The notes beneath the pieces were generated by a model. It had not been told where the DNA came from, searched no databases, and was given only the letters and a program-made list of their open reading frames with translations. 64,000 nt of DNA, taken from positions 1,054,001 to 1,118,000 of the forward strand of contig JANFAH010000010.1 of the NCBI GenBank assembly GCA_024663395.1, in the 5' to 3' direction. The DNA is from Pisolithus tinctorius (Eukaryota; Basidiomycota; Agaricomycetes; Boletales; Pisolithaceae). The translations under genes and the position numbers were made by a program. This document shows positions 34,713 to 45,862 of this stretch, in pieces. Position 1 is the first letter of the stretch; every line of letters starts with the position of its first letter.

Positions 34713-37700
34713 ATGCCTCGCGCGCCGAAAAGTGTTGACCAAGTCGCGGACGACTCTATGGATTTGCACACCCGGGTTCTTCGAAACCGCAAAATCCCCA
34801 CCACCAAGATGGCTCCTCCACCAGAGGTAAGTTATCTTGTCACCGTCGATCCCATCTGACCCCTGCCTTCACAGATCAAAAAAGACAAGCCCAAGCCCCG
34901 GCACGCGGTGCAACCGCCTGAAGGATGGGAAGAACATATGTTCGGTCTCCATGACAGGAGGAGATCACTCACTCCTAGTGTTTCTGTGTCCTCCCAAAAT
35001 TCTACTACCCCGATCTTGCAGGAAGACCAGGTCGAGGGCGCTCCGATGGAGGAGGATACTGGTGAGGCTGAGGCTGAGGCTGAGGAGGTTGAGGTCAACG
35101 TTCCTGCTGACGAGGGCAGTCAATGTCCTGATGATGGGGCTAGTCAACTTCCAGACGATGAAGGTTCGTTTTTTTTTGAATATTTTTCTCGTTCTCTCAC
35201 AGTTCTGTAGATGTTGCGTTGTTATATCCTTGACTCCGGGGTTTGGTGCCCCCCCCTTCTCTCATCTGACTGTGGGTTCGGTGCCCAATGGTCTAAAGCT
35301 AGGCACTTTGGATCCTCATGAGAGTCGCCAAGTGTCCTGTGTCATTTTCACTTCTTTTCTAGACACTTTGTTATCCTTTGATGTGTCTTTTGTCGCACTG
35401 CAATGCATTCTCTTCCGATATTGACATGTTCATAGTAGATCAGGATGATTCTGAATCATCACTTCCTCCATCTTCGCCACCAGCTGAAGACTCCAGTTCC
35501 GACGCTGAGGATGAGTTTCCCCCACGTCGTCCTGGTCGCCGTGTGGAACACAAACCTAAAAGCAAGGGCAAAAGTAGGGCTATGGATGTTGACGACAGTG
35601 ATATAGTGAGTCAGGATGATCATGAACACGCCCGGAACGCGAAATTTAGGAAGACTGGGAACTTGTCCCATGCCGCTCTCGATGAGATACGTGACTTCGC
35701 GACCGAAGTCAAGGCAAAAGCAGAAGAACTTGGACGTCGACACGGCAAGTCTCCTCGTGACATCCTTGTCGCTGCTGGGCTCAGTGTCAAACCATCTCAC
35801 ACGAAGCTCAACGAGGCCAACCTCTTCCGCTCGTGGTATTGGGCCACCCAACCGAAACCTGATGGCGGTATGCATGCCCTTGTCACATACTCTTTTATAA
35901 CATTCTTCCCAGCTGACCGAAACATGGTCAACAATATCATTACGGCAGAGTACAATCAACTCATGAAAGATATCCCCAAAGACGACACCGTGGCAAGAAA
36001 GGAGAAGTTGAAGGCCGTTTATGAATGGAGCGAGAGCTCCTCAGCAGTGCCCGCTAACAAATCAGTCAAGTCCATCGCAGTCAGAGTCCACAACGCGAAG
36101 ACGCAGTTCTCCGGTGTCACACACCAAAGGTGTTGTGGACATGGTTACAGCTGGCTCTGCCTAACTCGTTGACGAGTTGCGCGCAATGCCCAAGCATGCA
36201 GATGAAGACTAAAGGCCTCATGCGTAGAAAGACTGTTGGACGTGAACAGTCATCCTTCGCACAAGAACGAGTCATCAGTGCTAAAGAGAAAAGAGGAAGC
36301 GAGTTAAGCGTGCATTAAAGGTTTTTAGCGCCCATGTACGGCATTCCGGTTTTCGTCGTATCTCCACCATTTCCAAAGATATCGACTCCGTTCCCATGCT
36401 CGCTTAAAGTGCTCAGCCCCACGATTCTTCCTTCCAAATTTGGAGAGGATCCTCGCACCCTGCACGTTTCTACAGCACTCCATCCATCAGACGCTCATTT
36501 CGCTAAGTCCATCAATCATGGCCACCTCTTCGTCGATCATCTCACTTGTCTCATTTGCCAGAGACAGTGGCTACGTATATCTGCCAGGCATTCCCACCAG
36601 CTTCCGTCCTGAAGCCCCCTGGTTCATCCCGTCATTGTCAGCCCTGTCTCATCCCATGCAGCTTGGTCAGCGTGTTCTCCTTGTCAGTATGACTTCCAGA
36701 AGGACGTTCTTTGGTCGCCTCAGGTCTGTCACTCGGTTAGAAAGGTCTTATGTGGTCGTTTCAGTCTCCCCGGTTGACGAAGCATATGGATCGTTCCTCC
36801 CTGCTCCCTGCACCGTCTTTATTCCAGTCTCATCCATCATTCTTCCCGCATTGCGACAGCTGCAGTATAATCTACTGTCCTCCAGCCTCCCTGATCGCAT
36901 TCATGACGAGTATGACATGCATCTTGCCTTCTTACTGCAAGATCCAGCAGAAGACGTCCCCCCTTCTCCTCCTCCTCCATCAGAACCCTGTCCATGAAGT
37001 TTTTGTTAACTTCGCTGAGAGGATGGAAGGGTGGGAGACGTGATCGCGTATGCTCTCATTGCCCCACAGACCCCCAACGCCCTAGCCCCCTTTGACGCCT
37101 GACTCATGCCCTTCAATTCTGGAATTAATACTTCCCTATCTGGAAACACCGTCCATCTGTCATGCCGTCTTTGGATCTAGAGATGTCTCCGCTGAGATCT
37201 AACTTGCATCGCCACCCCCTAATGTGGTATCAGTGCGCTTACTCAGTTTCTGATTCTATTTGACTCATTTTGTGATCTTTTGACTATCCTTGACTCGTTC
37301 ATTGCCAATACTTACCAATCTTCTTTGCTTGCTTACTTATCATTTCTCGCTTACTCATCATGATTACTCAGTCCTTACTCATTACTTACCAAGTGTTTGT
37401 GCCTTGTTTGTCACAAGCAGTGCTCCCCCCTCAGTATATAAACCCCCATGTACTTAGCTACCCACAATCAATCAATCAAGAAGCAATCCAGAAGTCAGCT
37501 CAGCTCAGCATATCTCGTCGTCGACAGTTGAGGCTCATTCGGAAGAGTCTATCTGTCTTCATTTATATCATTGGTAGTTGAGGCTCCATCAAGGGTCTAT
37601 CTACCTCTATTCATCATCAGCAGTATCATCAGTGCTTAGTCAGCAACCTCTTGAGCACATCCTATCGAAATCCATTTACTCCCAAGTCCTTTCAGCTGAA

Positions 37701-39782
37701 CACCCCTGCTCTGTTCAGCATCCCCTCCTCAGACATCATCCATTCATCTACTCCTGCGTAACTCGTCGACGACTTGCGCTAGGAGCACCTGCCATTGAAA
37801 CTCCCCCCCATTTAGGTTTTCTGCACTCCAGGTTCCACGGAGGCACACCACCACTCGCTCTACTTTTGTCTTTTGTGTTGGTTTTGGTTGGTTCCCACTG
37901 CCTTTCCACACTTTGACTCACACCGGATTGGTAAGTGGTTGTAAGTGGGTGGGTGGGTGGCAGATCTTACCGTCGAGCAGGCTGAAGCGTGGTCGACTCT
38001 TGAAGACATTGAAATTGCTGGAGTTGTGATGTATGTTGGACAAGACCCTGCAGGACGCCAGACCTCTGGCATATTTGGTGGTTCCGATATCATACGAAAG
38101 TACATCAATGATCGTGCCATTGATGTTCGGGGACTTATGGACAAGTACACCGCAATATTTAAGTAAGTGATGTTACACATATCTTACTCAGACTCATTGC
38201 AATTAGGTGTCTCAGGGATGGTAATGGTACTGAGGCTGGGTTATTAAGGACGAGTGCTTCTGCCAGTTCAGCTCTGGCATTGGAGTTGCGTTGTCGAATG
38301 AAGGAGATACCAAGAGATCGCAACTGCCAGGTATTTGGATCTATGATGAAGGAGAAGTTGATAACGGCGCTCCAAGATCTACGCAGTACGTATTTCTGGT
38401 ATTCCGTATATTCTCTTCTAAGTGTCTTCCCATAAGCGACCCGTGGGGTCGAAGTTGGTGATCCCCAGAAAATCATTTGGCAGCAGCTTCTTGAGTTCGT
38501 TAGGAGGAACTCTCTCATCATAATCAACTGGCCACTTGGGGTGCCTCCACCGGGCCCTGGTTTTGAGTACAAGAAACTCAAAGCTGACACTCTCCGCCAA
38601 CTTGTGGTACCTTATCTGTGGAGAAAGCTAGGCTTGATGTACGATGGACAATCTGATGACGACGATGACGAGAAAAATGATCGTCTGGATGGTGTGCCAG
38701 AGGTCAAAATCAAACCCTGGAATGAAGGTATTGTGTACATTTTTTGTCTAACTCATCGCTGACCGTTTTTGCAGATGTCATCAGCATAAGGGATGTACAC
38801 CCATTAAAGGGAGAGATCGCACTGGTCAAGGCTCCTGATGGCACGGTTTTGCGCAAGGTGTCTGACGATCCTGAGTGGCAGAAGTCCCACGAAGAAGAGG
38901 ATCCAGGTATGGCGGCACATCATGCACAGAGCGGAATCCCATTTCCATCGCGCAAGCGGCCTCGTGTGGAGGTGACGGATAATGACACAGTTCCTCGTGA
39001 GGTGAGTCAATCCACTCAACCTCTGGTGTCCACTAATGCTCCCCAAGGCTTCACGCTCTGACCACCAAATGCCCCTGCATGACGAAGGCAGGGATGCATG
39101 CCCCATTGCTGGCGACCGCGGTGTAGTGATTTACCCTGCTGCATTTTGGTCGAAACTAACAGGCGACATGCACAGGATGCACTTCGTGACCCACCAGCAC
39201 ACACAAGCCACGAGAACACTCGAGAGTCCGGTCGATCTGAGCGCCCCTTGCCGGCTCGGCGCTATGGGGTGAGGTCCGGACATACCAGTTGATTAAAAGA
39301 CTAATGGAGGACTGCACAGGATCTGCATCGTGATGCTGTCCCAAGCTGTTCGCACCCACGGGACCCTGGCCCTTCTCAGCAGTTTCCACCATCTTGGCGT
39401 TATGAGGTGAGTAACCCAGGCATTCTGCTTCTTGAAGGAGACCAATAGGATGTCCCACAGGACCCTCGTTATGACCGCGCCAACTATCATGTTCCTGGCC
39501 CCTCCGATATTCCCTACAATGTTTGTGGCTTGATCCTTCATTGTCACATTTTGTTTAGCTTCTCTATAGGTATTACCGCCTGCCCGCCGCGGTTCGGGGC
39601 GTTTCCCTCTGTCCCGTCAGACGTATCGCATACCATCTCGCCCTGACCATCATGTTTACCGTGATGCTCCATATATCTCTGACTACTACCCCCCAGCCCA
39701 GCCTACAGCACAGCAATGGGTTGACAGAGGTAGTGCTGCACAGTATGAGGACGAATTTCCTGAGGATTACTTAGATTATTAG
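34713..39782 (+). CDS. KDZ-element cargo gene of unknown function, copy 2
   Basis: Roughly ten exons. Early ones by eye: 34,713-34,826; 34,875-35,163; about 35,440-35,867; 35,913-36,114 (continued 37,927-37,930 after a solo LTR). Later ones: about 37,966-38,162; 38,207-38,385; about 38,432-38,727; 38,775-39,001; then short exons to a TAG at 39,780-39,782. Product features in order: basic N-terminus; QPPEGWEEHMFGLHDRRRS; acidic repeats; basic stretch with RRPGRRVEHKPKSKGKS; a domain with SHTKLNEANLFRSWYWATQP; KLKAVYEWSESSSA; VMYVGQDPAG and GIFGGSD; WQQLLEFVRRNS; SDDPEWQKS; Arg/Tyr/Pro-rich tail. No family recognised. It looks nuclear and possibly DNA-binding (inference). Copy 1 at 4.35-9.5/49.95-50.7 kb is a decayed paralogue, so the gene is an established partner of this DNA. 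The solo LTR in exon 4 probably disrupts it. Confidence 0.75.
35238..35310 (+). repeat. TTGG-loop hairpins in an intron of copy 2
   Basis: GGGG-TTTGGTG-CCCC at 35,238-35,252 and weaker related inverted repeats at 35,273-35,287 and 35,299-35,313, in the intron equivalent to 5,186-5,224 of copy 1. Confidence 0.5.
36115..37922 (+). mobile_element. Solo LTR-1 in copy 2 (1,808 bp)
   Basis: TGTCACACACC ... GACTCACA flanked by a perfect 4-bp duplication CCGG (36,111-36,114 and 37,923-37,926). Removing it and one CCGG restores the exon seen uninterrupted in copy 1 near 8,836. TATATAAA at 37,435 fits a U3/R boundary about 450 bases from the 3' end. It includes short inverted repeats AACTCGT-TG-ACGAGTT (36,160s) and a relative near 37,757. 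TGGTATCAG at 37,225 resembles an initiator-tRNA primer site but lies inside the LTR. Confidence 0.85.
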
Positions 39783-40324
39783 TCTCCTCAGTATTTTCTT
39801 TAGAAATACATGTTTGTTTTTCCGTGATAGGGTGAGCAGTGAGTGAATCAAATCTCTCAGTTCTCTGTCATTTTGAATGCAAGAGCATTTGTCTGCTTGA
39901 CTGTTATTTTGTTACCTCCTGTGGCCACACTGCAATATTGCTGCTCACTTGATCTACCAATGAATTTTCTACTGATTGACATTCTACAGGGAAGATGCAT
40001 CTACTCAAAATACTGTATGCTTGTTTGAAGAGTTTGGGCTGCAGAGAGTTAGGTCAATGGACATTTGAGGTGAAGCTTAGAGGCCACACCTACAGATAAA
40101 GGAGCCTCCAGCAATGAGGAGGGGATATGGTGACATTAAGCAAGTGTTGATGTGGTGATCACTGACTGACAACTCTCCTAGTGTCACTGTGTCCAATGGC
40201 CAGGGGCTCTGGTGAGTTCTGCTGCCTGGTCTCCTGTGTACCTTATCTATATTTGATTACTGTGATCAAGTGATTGTTTTTCCCTGGTGAGTTGAGGGAT
40301 TTCGGTGTTCTGACATATAGTACA
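39783..40324. other. Non-coding spacer right of copy 2
   Basis: CpG drops abruptly here. No gene or repeat that I can support. Confidence 0.5.
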
Positions 40325-42545
40325 TGGACATCCTACTGGCCTCTATGGAGAGGGGTGGAATGTCCGACTGGCCTTCAGAGGGGGGAGTGGGATGTCCCAC
40401 AGTAGCTTCCAAAGCTACCATGGGACATCCCATTGGCCTATGGAAGGGGGGGTGGGACATCCCACAGTATCCTCCAAAGCTATCATGGGACATCCCACTG
40501 GCCTCCAGAGAGGGGGGTGAGATGTCCCACAGTAGCCTCCAAAGCTATCATGGGACATCCCACTGTCTATAGAAAGGGGGTTGGGATGTCCCATAGTGGC
40601 CTCCAAAGCTAGCATGGGACATCCCACTGGCCTCCAGAGAGGAGGGTGGGATGTCCCACAGTAGCCACTGAAGCTATCATGGGACATCCCACTGGCATCT
40701 GGAAGGGGGATGGGATGTCCCACAGTAGCCTCTGAAGCTATCATGGGACATCCCACTGGCATCTGGAAGGGGGGTGGGATGTCCCACAGTAGCCTCTGAA
40801 GCTATCATGGGACATCCCACCAGCCTATGGAAGGGGGGGTGGGATGTCCCACAGTAGCCTCCAAAGCTATCATGGGACATCCCACTGTCTATGGAAAGGG
40901 GGTTGGGATGTCCCATGGTAGCCTCCAAAGCTAGCATGGGACATCCCACTGGCCTCCAGAGAGGAGGGTGGGATGTCCCACAGTAGTCTCTGAAGCTATC
41001 AAGGGACATCCCACTGACCTCTGGAAAGGGGGGTTGGATGTCCCACAGTAGCCTCCAAAGCTATCATGGAACATCCCACTGTCCCCTGGAATGGGGGTTG
41101 GGATGTTTCACAGTAGCATCAGAAGCTATCATGGGACATCCCACTTGCCTCCAGAGAAGGGGGTGGCATGTCCCATGGTAGCATCTGATGCTCTCATGGG
41201 ACATCTCACTGACCTCCTCAGAGGGGGTTGGGATGTCCCAAAGTAGCCTCCAAAGCTATCATGGGGGATCCCTCTGGCTTCCAGAGAGGAGGATGGGATA
41301 TCCCATAGTAGCCTCCAAAGCTATCATGGGACATCCCACTGGCCTCCAGAGAGGGGGGTGGGATGTCCCACAGTAGCCTCTGAAGCTATCATGGGACATC
41401 CCATTGTCCTATGGAAAAGGGGCTGGGCTGTCCCACAGTAGCTTCTGAAGCTATCATGGGACATCCCACTGGCCTCCAGAGAGGGGGGTGGGATGTCCCA
41501 CAGTAGCCTCTGAAGCTATCATGGGACATCCCATTGTCCTATGGAAAGGGGGCTGGGATGTCCCACAGTAGCTTCTGAAGCTATCATGGGACATCCCACT
41601 GGTCTCCAGAGAGGGGGTGGGATGTCCCACAGTAGCTTCTGAAGCTATCATGGGACATCCCACTGGTCTCCAGAGCAAGGGGTGGGATGTCCCACAGTAG
41701 CCTCCAAAGCTATCATGGGACATCCCACTGGCCTCCAGAGAGGAGGGTGGGATGTCCCACAGTAGTCTCTGAAGCTATCAAGGGACATCCCACTGACCTC
41801 TGGAAAGGGGGGTTGGATGTCCCACAGTAGCCTCCAAAGCTATCATGGGACATCCCACTTGCCTCCAGAGAAGGGGGTGGCATGTTCCATGGTAGCATCT
41901 GATGCTCTCATGGGACATCTCACTGACCTCCATAGAGGGGGTTGGGATGTCCCAAAGTAGCCTCCAAAGCTATCATGGGGGATCCCACTGGCTTCCAGAG
42001 AGGAGGATGGGATGTCCCATCGTAGCCTCCAAAGCTATCATGGGACATCCCACTGGCCTCCAGAGAGGGGAGTGGAATGTCCCACAGTAGCCTCTGAAGC
42101 TATCATGGGACATCCCATTGTCCTATGGAAAAGGGGCTGGGATGTCCCACAGTAGCTTCTGAAGCTATCATGGGACATCCCACTGGCCTCCAGAGAGGGG
42201 GGTGGGATGTCCCACAGTAGCCTCTGAAGCTATCATGGGACATCCCATTGTCCTATGGAAAGGGGGCTGGGATGTCCCACAGTAGCTTCTGAAGCTATCA
42301 TGGGACATCCCACTGGTCTCCAGAGCAGGGGGTGGGATGTCCCACAATAGCCTCCAAAGCTATCATGGGACATCCCACTGTCTATAGAAAGGGGGCTGGG
42401 ATGTCCCACAGTAGCCTCTGAAGCTATCATGGGACATCCCACTGGCCTCCAGAGAGGGGGGTGGGATGTCCCACAGTAGCCTCCAAAGCTATCATGGGAC
42501 CTCCCACTGGCCTCCAAAAATGGGTGGTGGGATGTCCCATCATTG
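40325..42545 (-). repeat. Right subterminal array of palindromic 64-mers
   Basis: About 34 units of the same palindrome as the left array, in inverted orientation (unit core GGGATGTCCCACAGTAGC ... GCTATCATGGGACATCCC plus a GGGGG-rich spacer). Some segments of several units are themselves duplicated (for example, around 41,330-41,700 and 42,050-42,330). The array is almost devoid of CpG. Small ORFs here are artefacts. Confidence 0.92.
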
Positions 42546-42587
42546 CCTCTTGGTTGTTCTACATAGATGACCTTGATGAACATGTGA

Positions 42588-42656
42588 CTAAAGGTGGGAT
42601 TGAACCAGCAGTCTCCTGGAGTTGACCTTGTGGTTTAATCACTGAGCTATATGGTT
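42588..42656 (-). repeat. Degenerate tRNA-derived sequence
   Basis: On the minus strand, TAGCTCAGTGATTAAACC resembles a tRNA D-arm/A box, and GGTTCAATCCC about 30 bases later resembles a T-arm/B box. The T stem has one mismatch, and no convincing acceptor stem or anticodon is present. It is best read as a SINE head or dead tRNA captured beside the right array. Confidence 0.4.
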
Positions 42657-43348
42657 TGAGTACTAATGTCAGTTGCTTGGGGGTTAGATCAGAACTTTGG
42701 GAATAATTATCCATGAAGAGTAATACACAGAATGCACCATCTCCAACAGACTTCAGTGGTCTTTAGCAACACAAGTCCACCCTTCCTTTGAGAATCCACA
42801 ACGTTCAGTCTTCTGCCCATCCTGGCTGGATTGGTATTTGAAGCACATGGTGGTCCACTGGAGGGCCTTACAGCCCAGGGTCATAATGGGACATTGGGCA
42901 CCACAGCAATCAGATTACATAACCCCTTTGGACAGTGGGGTTCTCACATGCTTGTGCCCCACAATAGTGTCATGTATTGTGCTACAATCTATTCCTTGGC
43001 TTGGAAGGTCTTCCACTCATCCTCATTGAATGCATTTAGTATGATCTTATTAATGTGTACTCCTTCTATAAGCAATGGAACTTACTCATGGGACAGTGCT
43101 GAATCCATTAAAATTTATCACAATGATGCAAGGCTCACTTCCAGAAGTATTGTATGATTCTGGAGATGACACCTCACAATCACACTGATTTCCCACTTCA
43201 AATTTGTGCATAATAAGTGTACCAAATGGTTTTGGAAAGTCAGTGGCTGCCACATACATAGGCCCCTACTTTGCCAGGTATTCTCATCATCCTGGATAAT
43301 TGTGACTGCTTTGGTTTCTTGGTCAGAAGTGGGATTTCAGTGTGAATA
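42657..43348. other. Right subterminal spacer of the KDZ element
   Basis: No gene. Partly inverted similarity to 22,430-22,520 (gggacattgggca..., catgcttgtgcccc). Confidence 0.55.
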
Positions 43349-43581
43349 TGAGCTGCACTTTTGCAGCTGAGGACCCCTGACACCTAAGGCAGCCATGGGA
43401 CAGCCCAAAATATATTACCAAAGGGCTGGGATTATGGGACATCCCAGCTCCTGCACACTGCAAATAGCCCTGGGACATGGCCAGATGTCCCTGGGATGAC
43501 CTGGTCTGAGTGGCTTTTAGCTTGGATGATTTGTAGAAAAACTTCAGCCTAAATGCTTATGAAAATTGGTTACCTGAAGTG
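43349..43581 (-). repeat. Right terminal inverted repeat of the KDZ element
   Basis: Mirror of 21,837-22,069, ending ...GGTTACCTGAAGTG, followed by the duplicated GTCGCTCG (43,582-43,589). Confidence 0.92.
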
Positions 43582-43589
43582 GTCGCTCG

Positions 43590-45862
43590 CGGGTCGCGAG
43601 GAATGCGCGGATCATTTCTATCTTTGCTTCACGTGCCCGAGCTTTTGCGGACTGCGGAATGGCAGGGTCGTCTGGGGTATCAGAAGGGTTATTAGCATCA
43701 GCAGTCGCAGAGAATGCGAGATAGAAGGATGCAGGCGGCTGGAGGCTCGCCCGATGGTAAGCGGGTGGCGGTAGGGAAGGGCGATCTTGACTGGAAAGTG
43801 ACATAGGAGGCGGGCGGTCATTGACAACCTGTGTAGAGAAAGAGTAAAAACGGTCCAGCCAATCGTCATGGTCGTCAACCTCGGGCGGGTCGAGCTCTGA
43901 CCGCGGACAGTGGGATAAGCCGTCAGGGCCAGCATGCTTGTCCGCAGGAACGTGGACGAGTTTGAACGAGAAGAGGAGGACGCCAGCGATCCAGCAATTG
44001 ATCGTCGCGTTAGGCTGGAGATCTGGGTTATTTATCATGCCCTTAATATACTTTGCATCTACCTCCACAGTGAAGTTAGTGAGACCGAAGATGTATATGC
44101 GTACCGTGCGCAACGCGCGGAAGAGACCATACAACTCAAGCTTAGCCTGGGAGTAGTGGCTTTCCACTTCATTGAGGGTGATGGATCCGAAGCGACTTGG
44201 GTACCGTCTGCCATCTTCGCCAAGCTGGTAGAGGATGTAGCCAACTGCGATGACCGATGTGTCGACTGCTAGAACTACTTCGCGACCGCACTCGTAGTCG
44301 ATTCTTCGGAGTGCAGGGGACTTTACAATTTCATCCTTGAGTCGTTGCATGGCAGCGCATTGCGGCTCGTCCCATGTGAATGGTGCGTCTTTCCGTGTGA
44401 GTGCGACTAGCGGCCGCGCGATCTTGGCGAAGTCTTTGATGAAGATGCGTAGCACACCGCAGACACCGAGGAAACTGCGGACCTGTGTCAGGTTGCAGCA
44501 CTCGGGCCAGTCGCAGATCTTCTGCACTTTGCTTTCTTCAGGAATGCAACCTTCAAAGGTGCACTTGTGGCCAACGATCACAGCGGACAGAGCGGCTAGC
44601 ACGAACTTCTTTGCCGAGACAGTGGCTCCGACGTTCTGCAAACGCTGAAGGATACGGTTAACGACTATACAGTGATTCCAGATAAATTTCCGAATCCCAG
44701 GATTCTCCGGGATAGTCTCATAGGAGCCGTCTGCGCGCTGATAGCAGGTGGTCTCAGATTTCACGGGGACGTCATCTATGAAGGGTAGGGTATGATGCGG
44801 GATCTCATCCTGGAGAACAAATGCAGTATCTCCCTGGTATACCTGTACCGCATTCGCATGACCTTGCGGCAGAGTAGTAAGCCAATGTGGTCCGAGGGGG
44901 GTACCGAAGGTGGTGAGGTCACGGGAATCAACGTGGAGTGCACGCTGGTCATACCCAGAGTAGAGGTCCATCATCGCATACACCGCATATCCAGCAAAGG
45001 ATTCTGCGAGATGTTCTACGAAGGGCGGGACGGACGCATCGCGGATGGTCACTGCATTCAGGGGCTGTAAGTCATGCACAAGGCGAAGAGACTTTCCGTC
45101 TTTCTTTACTACGCAGAACCAGCGGGAGCGGTAAGCCGCTGTAGAAGGTTCATACATGCCGGACTTGATGCGATCTTTAATCATGTCTATGACCTGGGCA
45201 TGTATCGTGTTCGGGATAGGGATATTGCGTTGGACCCAAGGCGTGTGCAGAATCGTAGGAATCTTTACTGGTGGGAAATACCGTTCGTCTAGGTGTCCAC
45301 GCTCTGTAATGTCCCAAGCGAATGCGAGCTCATGGACCGAAACAAGCCAAGTTACGAGTTTAAGTTCTTCTGGCCAAAGCCATTCTGCAGGGTCGAGGTC
45401 AAGTTCCGCGGCCCGTTTGGCAGTGAAGCGGATGCCTGGGGCGAAGTCTGGTGGATGGGTTGGAAGTGGTTGGAGACCAGCGAGTGGGTCGTCAGGCAGG
45501 CTGCGCATGATGCGGTATTCTTCCGCCATCGGGGCAGGTACTGTCCGAACCTTCTTGGCAACTGGCTTGTAAACGAGGGTGCGAACCGCGGGATCTAGTC
45601 GATAAACGCTGCCAAATGCGGCTATAGCAGAGGGGTTTAGTATTGTCTGAGTGGAAGAGAGGAAAGTGAAAGCAGCCAAGGGTATTCCGGTGGGTATGTT
45701 CCACGGTACGGGTGCCGCGGGCGAAGAGAAGTTCGTCGAAGTGAAGGCTAGGGATGAGACAGTAGGACTGAGGAACGGATAACAGCGGCTAAATAGGAAA
45801 CAGGACGTCTTAGTAGGCTCTCCCCGACCATTTGGTGGATCATCGATATTCAAAAACCCCAC
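43590..45862 (-). CDS. Gypsy B reverse transcriptase / RNase H part of pol
   Basis: Open for about 760 codons. An N-terminal spacer is followed by RT: a primer-grip type KSLRLVHDLQPLN, MMDLYSGYDQ with the first catalytic Asp, LPQGHANA, and the active-site variant FIDDVPV in place of YxDD. The connection has FLGVCGVLRIFIKDF. RNase H has VLAVDTSVIAVGYIL, the Glu in AKLELYGL and the Asp in VEVDAKYIKG. The product would copy the RNA into cDNA. Its C-terminal continuation, the integrase, is displaced to 20,498-21,828 by the KDZ element. The ORF is otherwise intact. Confidence 0.9.

Larger units (their letters stand above)
21837..43581 (-). mobile_element. Giant KDZ-type DNA transposon (21.7 kb)
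   Basis: Bounded by 233-bp terminal inverted repeats and an 8-bp duplication, inside gypsy B pol. Contents from left: TIR; array of palindromic 64-mers; KDZ transposase (minus strand); uncharacterised protein gene (minus strand); repeat-rich non-coding block with TTGG-loop hairpins; unknown-function gene (plus strand); mirror array; tRNA-like sequence; TIR. The class follows from the transposase, which has the hallmark FHAFGHQW and GEGCERFW motifs of the Kyakuja-Dileera-Zisupton superfamily. An 8-bp duplication agrees with what I recall for Zisupton-like elements. Fungal KDZ elements are known neighbours of TET/JBP oxygenase genes. I recognise no such gene here. Confidence 0.87.

Noticed and set aside
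36340..36997. 185-codon ORF inside solo LTR-1 as a protein gene
   Set aside because: It lies in the U3 of an LTR. The matching part of the other copy is broken, and no domain is seen.
34713..39782. TET/JBP oxygenase, expected beside KDZ transposases
   Set aside because: No HxD...H...R type dioxygenase motifs in any frame I read. The gene is left as unknown.
22500..42545. CRISPR-like array
   Set aside because: Units are palindromes with nearly constant spacers, no unique spacers and no cas genes, and the organism is a eukaryote.
40266..42583. Many 60-116 codon ORFs such as MSHDSFGGYCGTSHPP repeats on both strands
   Set aside because: They are translations of the palindromic 64-mer array; the pattern appears on both strands and in both arrays, with no start context or introns.
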